From contig OMZQ01000003.1 of NCBI GenBank assembly GCA_900315595.1, positions 91,068-155,067 of the forward strand: a stretch of DNA of 64,000 nucleotides, written 5' to 3'. Positions within the stretch are counted from its first letter, which is position 1. Each line of letters starts with the position of its first letter. This stretch comes from an uncultured Eubacteriales bacterium (GTDB lineage Bacteria > Bacillota > Clostridia > Oscillospirales > Oscillospiraceae). The position numbers and the translations under genes are program-made. Positions 43,239 to 50,886 of the stretch are shown one piece after another. The notes under the pieces were generated by a model, which was given only the letters and a program-made list of their open reading frames with translations, was not told the DNA's origin and did not search any database.

Positions 43239-43245
43239 CGTGATG

Positions 43246-43800
43246 TTACAGCTCCATGAGCTCCTTTTCCTTGACGGCGCAGGCCTCATCGACCTTCTTG
43301 ATGTACTTGTCGGTCAGATCCTGGAGGTCCTTCTCGGCCTCTTTCTGCTCGTCCTCAGTGATTTCGGAGTTCTTCTTCAGCTTCTTGATCGCGTCCATCG
43401 CCTCACGGCGGAGGTTGCGGACGGCAACCTTGCTGCCCTCGCCCAGATTCTTGACCTGCTTGGTCAGCTCCTTGCGGCGCTCCTCGGTGAGCTGGGGGAA
43501 GATCAGGCGGATGACGCGGCCGTCATTCTGAGGATTGATGCCCAGATCGGAGGCCTGCAGGGCCTTCTCCATCGGCTTGAGCAGGGAGCCGTCCCAGGGC
43601 TGGATCATCAGCGTACGGGGATCGGGAGAGGAGATGCTGGCGACCTGGCCGAGCGGGGTATCCACGCCGTAGTAGGGGACGGTGATGCGGTCCAGCACGC
43701 GGGCGTTGGCGCGGCCGGCACGGATGGCGCCGAAGTCCTCCTGCAGGACCTCGAGGGTTTTTTCCATTTTGCGGGTGGTTTCCTGGAATTCGACTTTCAT
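43246..43800 (-). CDS. frr: Ribosome recycling factor
   Basis: 184 residues, standard length: three-helix bundle with TLEVLQEDFGAIRAGRANA, VASISSPDPRTLMIQPWD, NDGRVIRLIFPQLTEERRK and a C-terminal helix. With EF-G it splits post-termination ribosomes. It begins 3 bp after pyrH. Confidence 0.97.
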   Translation of the reverse strand: MKVEFQETTRKMEKTLEVLQEDFGAIRAGRANARVLDRITVPYYGVDTPLGQVASISSPDPRTLMIQPWDGSLLKPMEKALQASDLGINPQNDGRVIRLIFPQLTEERRKELTKQVKNLGEGSKVAVRNLRREAMDAIKKLKKNSEITEDEQKEAEKDLQDLTDKYIKKVDEACAVKEKELMEL

Positions 43801-43803
43801 TGG

Positions 43804-44526
43804 TTAATCCTCCTTTACGGTAGTTCCGATGTGCTCGCCTGCGGCGACCCGGTAGATGTTTTCCGGGTCCTTGAGCGCGAACACGATGACGGGCATGTGG
43901 TTGTCCATTGCGAGACTGGTCGCCGTGATGTCCATGACGCCCAGGTGCTTGGCGAGCACCTCGTCAAAGGTGATCTCGTCATAGCGGATGGCAGTGGGAT
44001 CCTTGACCGGGTCGGCGGAATAGACGCCGTCAACGTTCTTGGCCAGGAGGATCGCGTCCGCGCCGATCTCGATTGCGCGGAGGACCGCGCCGGTGTCCGT
44101 GGAGAAATAGGGATTCCCGGTGCCGCACCCGAAGATCACCACGCGGCCATGCTCCAGATGCTGAACGGCCTTGTCGCGCACAAAGGGCTCGGCAATGCGC
44201 GGCATATCGAGCGCCGTCTGAACGCGGGCCTTGACGCCGCGCTGCTCCAGACAGTCGGCAACCGCCAGGGCGTTCATAACCGTGGCGAGCATGCCCATGT
44301 GATCTGCACGCACGCGCTGCATCTTCTCGGCCCCGTCCTTCAGACCGCGCCAGAAGTTGCCGCCGCCGACCACGACGCCGACCTGCAAACCGTCGTCCAC
44401 ACAACGGCGGATGACGTCGCAGACCTTCCCGATGATGTCAAAGTCCAGGCCGCGGTGGGCCTCGCCCGCCAGAGCCTCGCCGCTGATTTTCAGCAGCACA
44501 CGGTTATATTTCAGTTTACCGGCCAC
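43804..44526 (-). CDS. pyrH: UMP kinase
   Basis: 240 residues in the amino acid kinase fold: RVLLKISGEALAG, VVVGGGNFWRG, the UMP-binding FGCGTGNPYFSTDTGA and DGVYSADP. It phosphorylates UMP with ATP. The start is GTG at 44526, 8 nt after aaaggag; an earlier GTG lies inside that ribosome site. pyrH-frr order is conserved in bacteria. Confidence 0.95.
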   Translation of the reverse strand: MAGKLKYNRVLLKISGEALAGEAHRGLDFDIIGKVCDVIRRCVDDGLQVGVVVGGGNFWRGLKDGAEKMQRVRADHMGMLATVMNALAVADCLEQRGVKARVQTALDMPRIAEPFVRDKAVQHLEHGRVVIFGCGTGNPYFSTDTGAVLRAIEIGADAILLAKNVDGVYSADPVKDPTAIRYDEITFDEVLAKHLGVMDITATSLAMDNHMPVIVFALKDPENIYRVAAGEHIGTTVKED

Positions 44527-44644
44527 AAGAAACACTCCTTTTGATTCGCTTTCTATATTTTACCTGATTTTGCCCCGCTTGACAAGTAGTAATTGAGATT
44601 TGAAGAAAAATTTTTACAATTCGAAAAGGGCGTATGGCAGAGAA

Positions 44645-44674
44645 ACCGGCCCGGCTCAAAGGAGCCGGGCCGGT
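44645..44674. terminator. GC-rich terminator after the zinc-ribbon gene
   Basis: A 13-bp perfect stem (ACCGGCCCGGCTC and complement) with a 4-nt loop lies between the leftward zinc-ribbon gene and the pyrH promoter region. The tail is only moderately T-rich (TTTCTC). Confidence 0.8.
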
Positions 44675-44707
44675 GAAGCTCGGAAACCGTTTTCTCAAGG
44701 ATTACAG

Positions 44708-45592
44708 TCAGGCCTTCTTCTTGCCGCCGACGGAGGCGATCAGGGAGAAGATCACGCCGAGCGCGCCGCCGCCGAGCAGACCCCAGCCAAAGTAGGTGGG
44801 CATCGTGGTCGTGCTGGGCGTTGCGCCGCTCTTCTTAATCAGCGCCGCATAATCAGAGCCCCAGTATTTCTCCCAGTTGGGCTTGGTATCGCGGAAGAGC
44901 ATGAACCAGTAGACGCCGAAGAAGCCGAGCCCGACCAGGCCGCAGAGCAGGCCGAGGACGCAGAAGGCCCGCTTGCCGCTGAGCGCGCCGATCAGCAGGA
45001 ACAGCGCGGCGGCACCGAAGCCGGCAACCGTACCGATGAAGAAAAGATCCTGATCGAGGTCCTGGATCTTGAACGCGCGGAAGGCGTCCTTGAGCCCGGA
45101 GACTTCAGGCGAAGCGGTGAAATCAAAGCGGAGGGTCTCGAGGAAGGCCATCACGCCGGCTGCCAGCATCAGCAGCATGGCAATCACGGCGACGGCTCGC
45201 TTGCCGCCGGACATGGTATTCTTCCGCTTCAGCGGAGCGGCAGGAGGCACCGGAGCGGCCGGAGCACCGTAGCCCTGCCCATAATAGGGCTGCTGCGGGG
45301 GCTGGGGCTGCTGGATCGGCCGCGCATAAGGCGGCTGAGGCGGCGCATAGGCAGGCTGCTGCGACGCGGCAGGCTGGGTGTAGGGCTGCTGCGGCATGGC
45401 AGGCTGCGAATAGGCCGGAGCTGCTTGCTGCTCAACGGGCGGGAGCTCCTGGGAGATCGTCTCTGAAGCCGGCTGTTCGACCGGCGCCTGGGGCTGCGCG
45501 GGGCCGGCGGCTCTGGGCGTGAGCTTCGAACCGCAGTTCGGGCAGAACGAAACGTCATCCGGCAGCTTCGTCCCGCATTTCGTACAGAACAT
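44708..45592 (-). CDS. Zinc-ribbon membrane protein with Pro/Gln/Tyr-rich linker
   Basis: 294 residues. The N-terminal zinc ribbon has CTKCG and CPNCG (C3, C6, C19, C22). A low-complexity linker (about 27-125) is rich in Pro, Gln, Ala and Tyr. About four membrane helices follow, then a C-terminal GWGLLGGGALGVIFSLIA helix. Such proteins are common in Clostridia and have no assigned role. Its own leftward promoter and terminator make it monocistronic. Confidence 0.78.
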   Translation of the reverse strand: MFCTKCGTKLPDDVSFCPNCGSKLTPRAAGPAQPQAPVEQPASETISQELPPVEQQAAPAYSQPAMPQQPYTQPAASQQPAYAPPQPPYARPIQQPQPPQQPYYGQGYGAPAAPVPPAAPLKRKNTMSGGKRAVAVIAMLLMLAAGVMAFLETLRFDFTASPEVSGLKDAFRAFKIQDLDQDLFFIGTVAGFGAAALFLLIGALSGKRAFCVLGLLCGLVGLGFFGVYWFMLFRDTKPNWEKYWGSDYAALIKKSGATPSTTTMPTYFGWGLLGGGALGVIFSLIASVGGKKKA

Positions 45593-45642
45593 TGAGATAC
45601 CTCCATTCCATAATACCAGTATTCGGAGTTTTTCCTATTTGT

Positions 45643-45670
45643 ATCATACCCGATTTGAAGCAAAAGTCAA
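45643..45670 (-). promoter_or_regulatory. Promoter of the zinc-ribbon gene
   Basis: Leftward TTGACT (complement of 45665-45670), a 16-nt spacer and TATGAT (complement of 45643-45648). Confidence 0.65.
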
Positions 45671-45808
45671 GACAAAACTTCAAGAAAATTCCCCCCACAA
45701 TTGTGCAGTCATCATAACATCATAACTGCCTTCCATGGGGGAGCATTCTTGCTTTCAAAGAGCTTTCGCGATCGGCAATTAATTATAATAAAATATGCTG
45801 TAATTCTA

Positions 45809-45837
45809 TTGCTATTTTGCCGATAACAGGGTATAAT
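45809..45837 (+). promoter_or_regulatory. Promoter of the fic gene
   Basis: TTGCTA (45809-45814), 17-nt spacer and a perfect TATAAT (45832-45837). AT-rich self-similar sequence upstream (CGGCAATTAATTATAATA) may hold an operator. Confidence 0.7.
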
Positions 45838-45869
45838 ATTGCCGGAAGAACATTGCGGAGGTGCTTTCT

Positions 45870-46751
45870 ATGGAGTATATTTCTGTTGCGGAGGCTGCGA
45901 GGCGCTGGGGACTATCCGAGCGCAGCGTGCGCAATTACTGCGCCCAGGGACGGATTCCCGGGGCGTTGCTGACGGGAAAGACCTGGAACGTTCCCGAAAC
46001 AGCAGAAAAGCCCGCCCGGAAGCCCAGGCGGGACGCAGGAAAGCGGGATCTGCTGACGGTTCTGCGTGAGGAGAAGGCAGCCCGGCTCAAGGGCGGCCTG
46101 TACCACAAGATCCAGATCGACCTGACCTACAATTCCAATCACATGGAGGGCAGCCGCCTGACCCACGACCAGACCCGGCTGATTTTTGAGACGAACACCA
46201 TCGGAGCCGAGGAGCCAGTGCGGGTGGACGACGTGGTGGAGACGGCCAATCATTTCCGCTGCATCGACCTAATGATCGATGCCGCCACCCACGCCCCCAG
46301 CGAGAGTCTGATCAAGCAGCTCCACGCCGTGCTGAAAAACGGAACCTCCGACAGCCGCAAGGACTGGTTTTCCGTGGGCGACTATAAGCGCTTCCCCAAC
46401 GAGGTCGGCGGCCGCGCCACCACCGCCCCGGAGGAAGTCCCCGCCGCCATGAAGCGGCTTCTACGGGATTACAACGCAAAGAAGGAGAAAACCTTCGACG
46501 ATCTGCTGGACTTCCACTATCGCTTCGAGCGCATCCACCCCTTCCAGGACGGCAACGGCCGCGTCGGCCGCCTGCTGCTGTTCAAGGAGTGCCTGCGCAA
46601 CGGCATCGTCCCATTCATTTTGACGGAGGACCTGAAGCTCTACTACTACCGCGGCCTCCAAAATTGGGAAACCGAACCCGGCTACCTCCGCGACACCTGC
46701 GGCCTCGCCCAAGATCGTTTCCAGCAGGTGCTAAAGTATTTCAAACTCTGA
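45870..46751 (+). CDS. Fic-family AMP-transferase-like protein with N-terminal HTH
   Basis: 293 residues. Residues 1-45 form a MerR/excisionase-type HTH (YISVAEAARRWGLSERSVRN). The Fic core has the catalytic motif HPFQDGNGRVGR, complete with His, Asp, Asn and Arg. An N-terminal inhibitory motif, S-x3-E-G, is present (SNHMEG), so self-inhibited Fic (class II) is indicated. It may AMPylate a target protein; the HTH suggests autoregulation. ATG follows ggagg with 8-nt spacing. No antitoxin gene is adjacent. Confidence 0.9.
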   Translation: MEYISVAEAARRWGLSERSVRNYCAQGRIPGALLTGKTWNVPETAEKPARKPRRDAGKRDLLTVLREEKAARLKGGLYHKIQIDLTYNSNHMEGSRLTHDQTRLIFETNTIGAEEPVRVDDVVETANHFRCIDLMIDAATHAPSESLIKQLHAVLKNGTSDSRKDWFSVGDYKRFPNEVGGRATTAPEEVPAAMKRLLRDYNAKKEKTFDDLLDFHYRFERIHPFQDGNGRVGRLLLFKECLRNGIVPFILTEDLKLYYYRGLQNWETEPGYLRDTCGLAQDRFQQVLKYFKL

Positions 46752-46851
46752 ATAAGAGGAGTATTGGGGAGAAGATATGGGCAAGAGAAAAAATAAATTG
46801 CGCACGCAAAAAATACTGTTCAGATACAGAAACGCAAATAAAAAATAGGGG

Positions 46852-46879
46852 TTGACAAATTCAAACTATGTAGTACAAT
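46852..46879 (+). promoter_or_regulatory. Promoter of the small accessory gene cluster
   Basis: Consensus TTGACA (46852-46857), 16-nt spacer, TACAAT (46874-46879). It lies 27 bp before the ATG region of the next gene, which has an aggaggtg ribosome site. Confidence 0.8.
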
Positions 46880-46906
46880 GGGACTTACGGACGAGGAGGT
46901 GATACG

Positions 46907-47287
46907 ATGTCTGTGCTAGAAGGATTTCGAACCTTTAATTTTAACGAAGGTGTACCGTATGTTTCTGTTACGAGCAACGGAATGACCTTCAATAAGGCCG
47001 TTATTATGAAGCTTGGATATCCGGAGTATGTTGTTCTTCTGGTTGACGACAATGGTAAGAGATTGGCGATTCAAGCCTGTGATGAGGATGCTCCCAACGC
47101 AGTAGCATTTTATAAGCCCAAGAAAAACAATGTTCTCTCAGTAAGGTGGAATGGAAAAGACCTACTTAACACGATTTGCGAGTTGACTGGTTGGGATATT
47201 CGCAGAGAAGCATTCCGGATCGACGGTGTTTTGCTCCGTGAGGAGCGAGCCATGCTCTTCGACTTAAACTCCGCCTCGCCAATGTAG
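46907..47287 (+). CDS. Uncharacterised 126-residue accessory protein
   Basis: No family recognised. It is soluble and mixed alpha/beta, with regularly spaced beta-like strands (VPYVSVTSNGMTFNKAVIMK, YVVLLVDDNGKRLAIQACDE) and a C-terminal winged-looking part (LLNTICELTGWDIRREAFRI). The GC content is visibly lower than the housekeeping genes nearby, in keeping with acquisition. It follows a consensus promoter and aggaggtg, so it is a real gene, with other small genes and a type III restriction system downstream. Confidence 0.7.
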   Translation: MSVLEGFRTFNFNEGVPYVSVTSNGMTFNKAVIMKLGYPEYVVLLVDDNGKRLAIQACDEDAPNAVAFYKPKKNNVLSVRWNGKDLLNTICELTGWDIRREAFRIDGVLLREERAMLFDLNSASPM

Positions 47288-47320
47288 TTGTCTCGCGGTT
47301 ATTCCGCATGACATAAAAAA

Positions 47321-47354
47321 GGAATCCAACCGGGCTGCCACCTGGTTGAATTCC
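47321..47354. terminator. Hairpin after the 126-residue gene
   Basis: GGAATCCAACCGGG pairs with CCTGGTTGAATTCC apart from two wobble positions. The A-run lies on the 5' side, so the T-run is on the minus strand. It may still reduce rightward transcription. 47288-47519 has no other gene. Confidence 0.55.
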
Positions 47355-47519
47355 CTGCTTGAGAAAAAGTAAATACGGCTAAGCCGCCGATATACTCATC
47401 CCAGTCGTATGGTTAGTATATCAGCCGGATTCACTTTTGGCAAGTGGAACGGGGCATTTGCTTGAAAAAATTGTTAGCATTTGCGCCGGAAAAATCTATT
47501 TGTTGGAGGTGATTCGCCT

Positions 47520-47651
47520 ATGTCTGCTTCACGAGATGAATCTTTGGTGTATATCTACACTACCAGAATTCGCTTGTCAAACGGTCGGGTTATCTATGCC
47601 CACGAGTACGGACTTCGGGCTTTTCGCATCGCTGTGAAAAACCGGAAGTAA
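47520..47651 (+). CDS. Small 43-residue protein
   Basis: A strong ttggaggtg ribosome site 8 nt before ATG supports translation. The peptide begins MSASRDESLVYIYTTRIRLS and ends with a basic tail (AFRIAVKNRK). It is predicted soluble and beta-rich. No family recognised. It lies between an unknown gene and a DUF2188 gene. Confidence 0.6.
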   Translation: MSASRDESLVYIYTTRIRLSNGRVIYAHEYGLRAFRIAVKNRK

Positions 47652-47715
47652 TCCATCTGTAAAAGGGTGCTGGCGGCTTCATCCTTTTCATCAAAAAAAT
47701 GAACGGGTGATTAAA

Positions 47716-47946
47716 ATGTCAAAAGGAAAAAATCAGTTTGTGACCCCACATCCGAATGGTGGATGGCAGGTCATAGGCGCTGGTAATTCCCGCGCAACCA
47801 AGCGTACATCGACCCAAAAAGAAGGGATCGACATTGCACGCAGTATTGCACGAAACCAGCACAGTGAACTTGTGATCTGCCGGCCGGACGGTACTATTCG
47901 GGCGAAAGACTCACACGGTCACGATCCGTTCCCTCCCAAGGGGTAA
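47716..47946 (+). CDS. DUF2188 domain protein
   Basis: 76 residues with the DUF2188 pattern: VTPHPNGGWQVIGAGNSRAT, TQKEGIDIARSIARNQ and ELVICRPDGTIRAKDSHGHD. Small stand-alone DUF2188 proteins occur on many mobile regions; the function is unknown. ATG preceded by gggtg; a GTG 9 nt upstream is possible. A strong terminator follows. Confidence 0.82.
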   Translation: MSKGKNQFVTPHPNGGWQVIGAGNSRATKRTSTQKEGIDIARSIARNQHSELVICRPDGTIRAKDSHGHDPFPPKG

Positions 47947-47952
47947 AAACCT

Positions 47953-47979
47953 ATGGCGTACGCAGAATGCGTACGCCAT
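47953..47979. terminator. Terminator between DUF2188 and restriction genes
   Basis: A 12-bp perfect stem (ATGGCGTACGCA and complement) with a 3-nt loop and GTTTTTTAT tail on the plus strand; it lies between convergent operons. Confidence 0.94.
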
Positions 47980-47997
47980 GTTTTTTATATTCTGATT

Positions 47998-50886
47998 CTA
48001 CTCAAAATGCCCGTAATTTGTAAAAATGTTGTTCAGCTCGTCATCATTGCTGGCGCGGAGGACCTTATCCTGTACCACGATATCTGTCAGATCCAGGCGG
48101 ATGAATTTACTGCCGCCGGCGTCGGTGGTTTTGCGGATCAACTGGATTCTGCCAAGCCGGTCTTCCTTTTTGGCGTATTCCGCCAGGGCTTTCGCTTTCG
48201 GAAGATTGTCGGTATATTGCTGCCCGTGCGGTTCCAGGATGTCCACAACGTAATCTACCATCGGATCGCTGCGCACAATCAGGAAATCCGGATAGAACGA
48301 CTTTGTTTCACCATTAATCTCATATGGCAGGCATAGTGCCCAGGCAGCCCTCGACTGATTCCGTAGCCAGCAAACAAAATCCGTCCGTTTAGCTTCTTCT
48401 TCGATCAGTGCAGCCTCCCAACCGTTCAGCTTGATCTTGGCAATTCCAGTCTCTTGGGAAGCCAGGAGATGATTCTCATAGGCAATCCCATCTGCATCCT
48501 CCCGAACGACGATGTTTTCTGGAATCGCAAAGATTTGCTCGCTGATCTCTGTGCTGTCCATCATGATCCGCCGATATTGCCGCTTGCAGTCGTCGGAACG
48601 ATTCGCCACAGCGACACGATACTTGCTTGAAAATGTCCGCAGCTTCTCTTTTGCGTATTCTCCCAGCTTTGCTCGGCACGTCTCGTCTGCTGCAAACAGT
48701 ACGCAGTCGATCTTGTGCGCGTTTGGATCATCCTCGTCATAGTATCTGCCGCCGTAGATGTTCGGAAAGCCGAATCTGCCCAGCTTCGCGTCCGCGTTTC
48801 GTACCTGCCGGTCCAGGTCCGTCTCCGACATCATGGTGAAATCACTGAAATAATGCTCCTGGAGGGCCTCTCCAAAGGGATCAAACACCTGCACAGACAG
48901 CTTGAATTGCAAAACCTGCTCCGCCAATGTGTCATACCGTCCACCGCGGTGCAATTCCTCCACATAGGACCGAATCAGCCCGATCACATCGTCGATCACT
49001 TCGTCGCGGGCACCAAGATAAATTGCGTTGTGCGTCAGAAGATTTGCCAGATCCAGCAGGGATTTCAGATAATCATTGATCCGATCCTGCCGGATATAGT
49101 AATTCAAATATCCCTTTGCATTGATGAAATCAATGATTTCCACGCGGTCCAACTCCGGGGCAAGGGTCAACTGTTTGCCTTGCGGGAGCTCTGCCAATGG
49201 GTTCAACGGTGCTTCCGGCGCTGTAGCCGGTGCCGGAACCGTTACGGTCCTCGGAGGCACATACTCCGGCGCCCCTGTTCCGGGATTCATCGCCGGAGCT
49301 GCGGGTACCGCTGTGGGTTCGGAGTTCGTCTGCACTTCCTGAGTAGTCGCTTCCGAAGATGTTGCAGCAGTTTCAGACTTCGCCGTGTTGGAAACAACTC
49401 CCGGCTGATCGAACAACGAGAGCTGATTCGGATCTGGCGTAATCACACGCCTGCGTCCGGGCGTGTGTACGGTCCAGGTGACGTAAGTCGGCTCCTCCAG
49501 GGACTCCCCGTTAATCTCGGTGGGAATCTCGCCGCCCTCGTTGGACTGCAGCTCGTCTACTACCTTTTTGACGGTATCCTTGTCAAAGTGGGGCAGATAC
49601 AGCTTGACGTCATTCAAAAACTCGTCCCGTTGGACCCGCATTTGCAGAGGTGTCCGCACCATTCTGCCCAGCAGTTGCGCAATGTAGATTGGGTCGTTCC
49701 GCACCGCAAAGGACATCATGGTCTCAGCTCGCGGACAATCCCAGCCGGTAGACAGGGCCTCCTTGAAGAAAACAACCTTAATCCGGTGATCGTCTGCAAT
49801 CTCAGAGGCTTTCACATGGGGGATGCGCAGCCCGTTCAATTCTACGGCGGCACTTTCCCCGAAGCAATGGACAACCTCGCCTTCCTTGAAACGCACCCCG
49901 GCTTTTTCCTCGATTTTGGCCAGCACGTCCTCCAGATTCGTATCGGACAGTGCGCCGCCGCTGCTCTGGCAGACCTGCACCACAAGCACCGGGTCCACGT
50001 TGGCATAATGCTGCTCTATGGTATACAGACGCCAGCGGGAGCATTTTTTCAGCCATTCCTCCACGGCAGCTTCCAGCAGCACGATGTCGTTCTTCTTTGT
50101 CGGGTCCTCCGGATAGGTAATAACGATCCGATCCTTCAGAAGGCCGGAGCTGCGCACCTCCTCCGGCGAAACAACGTATGTATTCAAGCTGACGTTGGCA
50201 GTGTTGCCGATCAGGGTGTTAAACCGCTTCGCCGTGGCGCTGATGCCAAGCACCACCGGCATGGAGCGCATGCTGCGCTTGACCCCATTTTCGGTATACT
50301 CATACCCTTTGATGAAGCGCTGCATGATCGTGGTGTCTTTGCCTGCCTCCCGGGTGGATTTTGCGCCGCGGTGCGCCTCATCAATGATGAAATACAGCCG
50401 GTCAGACTTGCTCTGGATCGTATTGTTCAATGTCTCCCAGATCGTATACTGCCGATCATCGGAATGCTGGATCAGTTTCCCGCTCCGGCTGATCTTCTGC
50501 GTGTTCAGAAAATAAATATGCCCATCCTCCAGCATCTCCATGTCGAAGGATTCTTCGGAGATGGTCACACACTGTCCATAGCGCAGCTTGTCGGTTTTCA
50601 GCTCGATCTTTTGCTTGGACTGCTCGTTCAGCTCCGGGGAGTCGGACAGCCAGACGAAAATTGCCTCCGGCTGCTCGTCAAAGGTTGTACCGTCGGCAAG
50701 GGTCATTCCAAAATAGACGCTTTCGATCAGGGCCGCAGCAATGATGGTCTTGCCTGCGCCGGTGGGCGCCTGCAGAGAGATGACCTGTGTTTTGTTCCGC
50801 ATCCGATAGGTATACAGCGCCGCCGCAAATTCCTTGCGCAGTTCCTTGACAGCTTTGTCCTGGAAGGAGATCAAATTCACTTTCAT
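47998..50886 (-). CDS. Type III restriction enzyme, Res subunit
   Basis: 962 residues. Helicase core: Walker A APTGAGKT (about 41-48), DEAH-type IIDEAHRG, motif III GISATAKR, and motif VI-like QLLGRMVRTP. A Pro/Thr/Ala-rich linker (about 490-560) joins a C-terminal region that ends with the nuclease-like FYPDFLI..YVVDILEPHG. The usual Lys of PD-(D/E)-x-K is replaced in the EPH triplet. It overlaps mod by 4 bp and acts with it to translocate along and cut unmodified DNA. Confidence 0.88.
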   Translation of the reverse strand: MKVNLISFQDKAVKELRKEFAAALYTYRMRNKTQVISLQAPTGAGKTIIAAALIESVYFGMTLADGTTFDEQPEAIFVWLSDSPELNEQSKQKIELKTDKLRYGQCVTISEESFDMEMLEDGHIYFLNTQKISRSGKLIQHSDDRQYTIWETLNNTIQSKSDRLYFIIDEAHRGAKSTREAGKDTTIMQRFIKGYEYTENGVKRSMRSMPVVLGISATAKRFNTLIGNTANVSLNTYVVSPEEVRSSGLLKDRIVITYPEDPTKKNDIVLLEAAVEEWLKKCSRWRLYTIEQHYANVDPVLVVQVCQSSGGALSDTNLEDVLAKIEEKAGVRFKEGEVVHCFGESAAVELNGLRIPHVKASEIADDHRIKVVFFKEALSTGWDCPRAETMMSFAVRNDPIYIAQLLGRMVRTPLQMRVQRDEFLNDVKLYLPHFDKDTVKKVVDELQSNEGGEIPTEINGESLEEPTYVTWTVHTPGRRRVITPDPNQLSLFDQPGVVSNTAKSETAATSSEATTQEVQTNSEPTAVPAAPAMNPGTGAPEYVPPRTVTVPAPATAPEAPLNPLAELPQGKQLTLAPELDRVEIIDFINAKGYLNYYIRQDRINDYLKSLLDLANLLTHNAIYLGARDEVIDDVIGLIRSYVEELHRGGRYDTLAEQVLQFKLSVQVFDPFGEALQEHYFSDFTMMSETDLDRQVRNADAKLGRFGFPNIYGGRYYDEDDPNAHKIDCVLFAADETCRAKLGEYAKEKLRTFSSKYRVAVANRSDDCKRQYRRIMMDSTEISEQIFAIPENIVVREDADGIAYENHLLASQETGIAKIKLNGWEAALIEEEAKRTDFVCWLRNQSRAAWALCLPYEINGETKSFYPDFLIVRSDPMVDYVVDILEPHGQQYTDNLPKAKALAEYAKKEDRLGRIQLIRKTTDAGGSKFIRLDLTDIVVQDKVLRASNDDELNNIFTNYGHFE

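Noticed and set aside
47437..47637. A 66-codon open frame overlapping the 43-residue gene
   Set aside because: No ribosome site and low-complexity content; the overlapping frame with ttggaggtg before ATG at 47520 is better supported.
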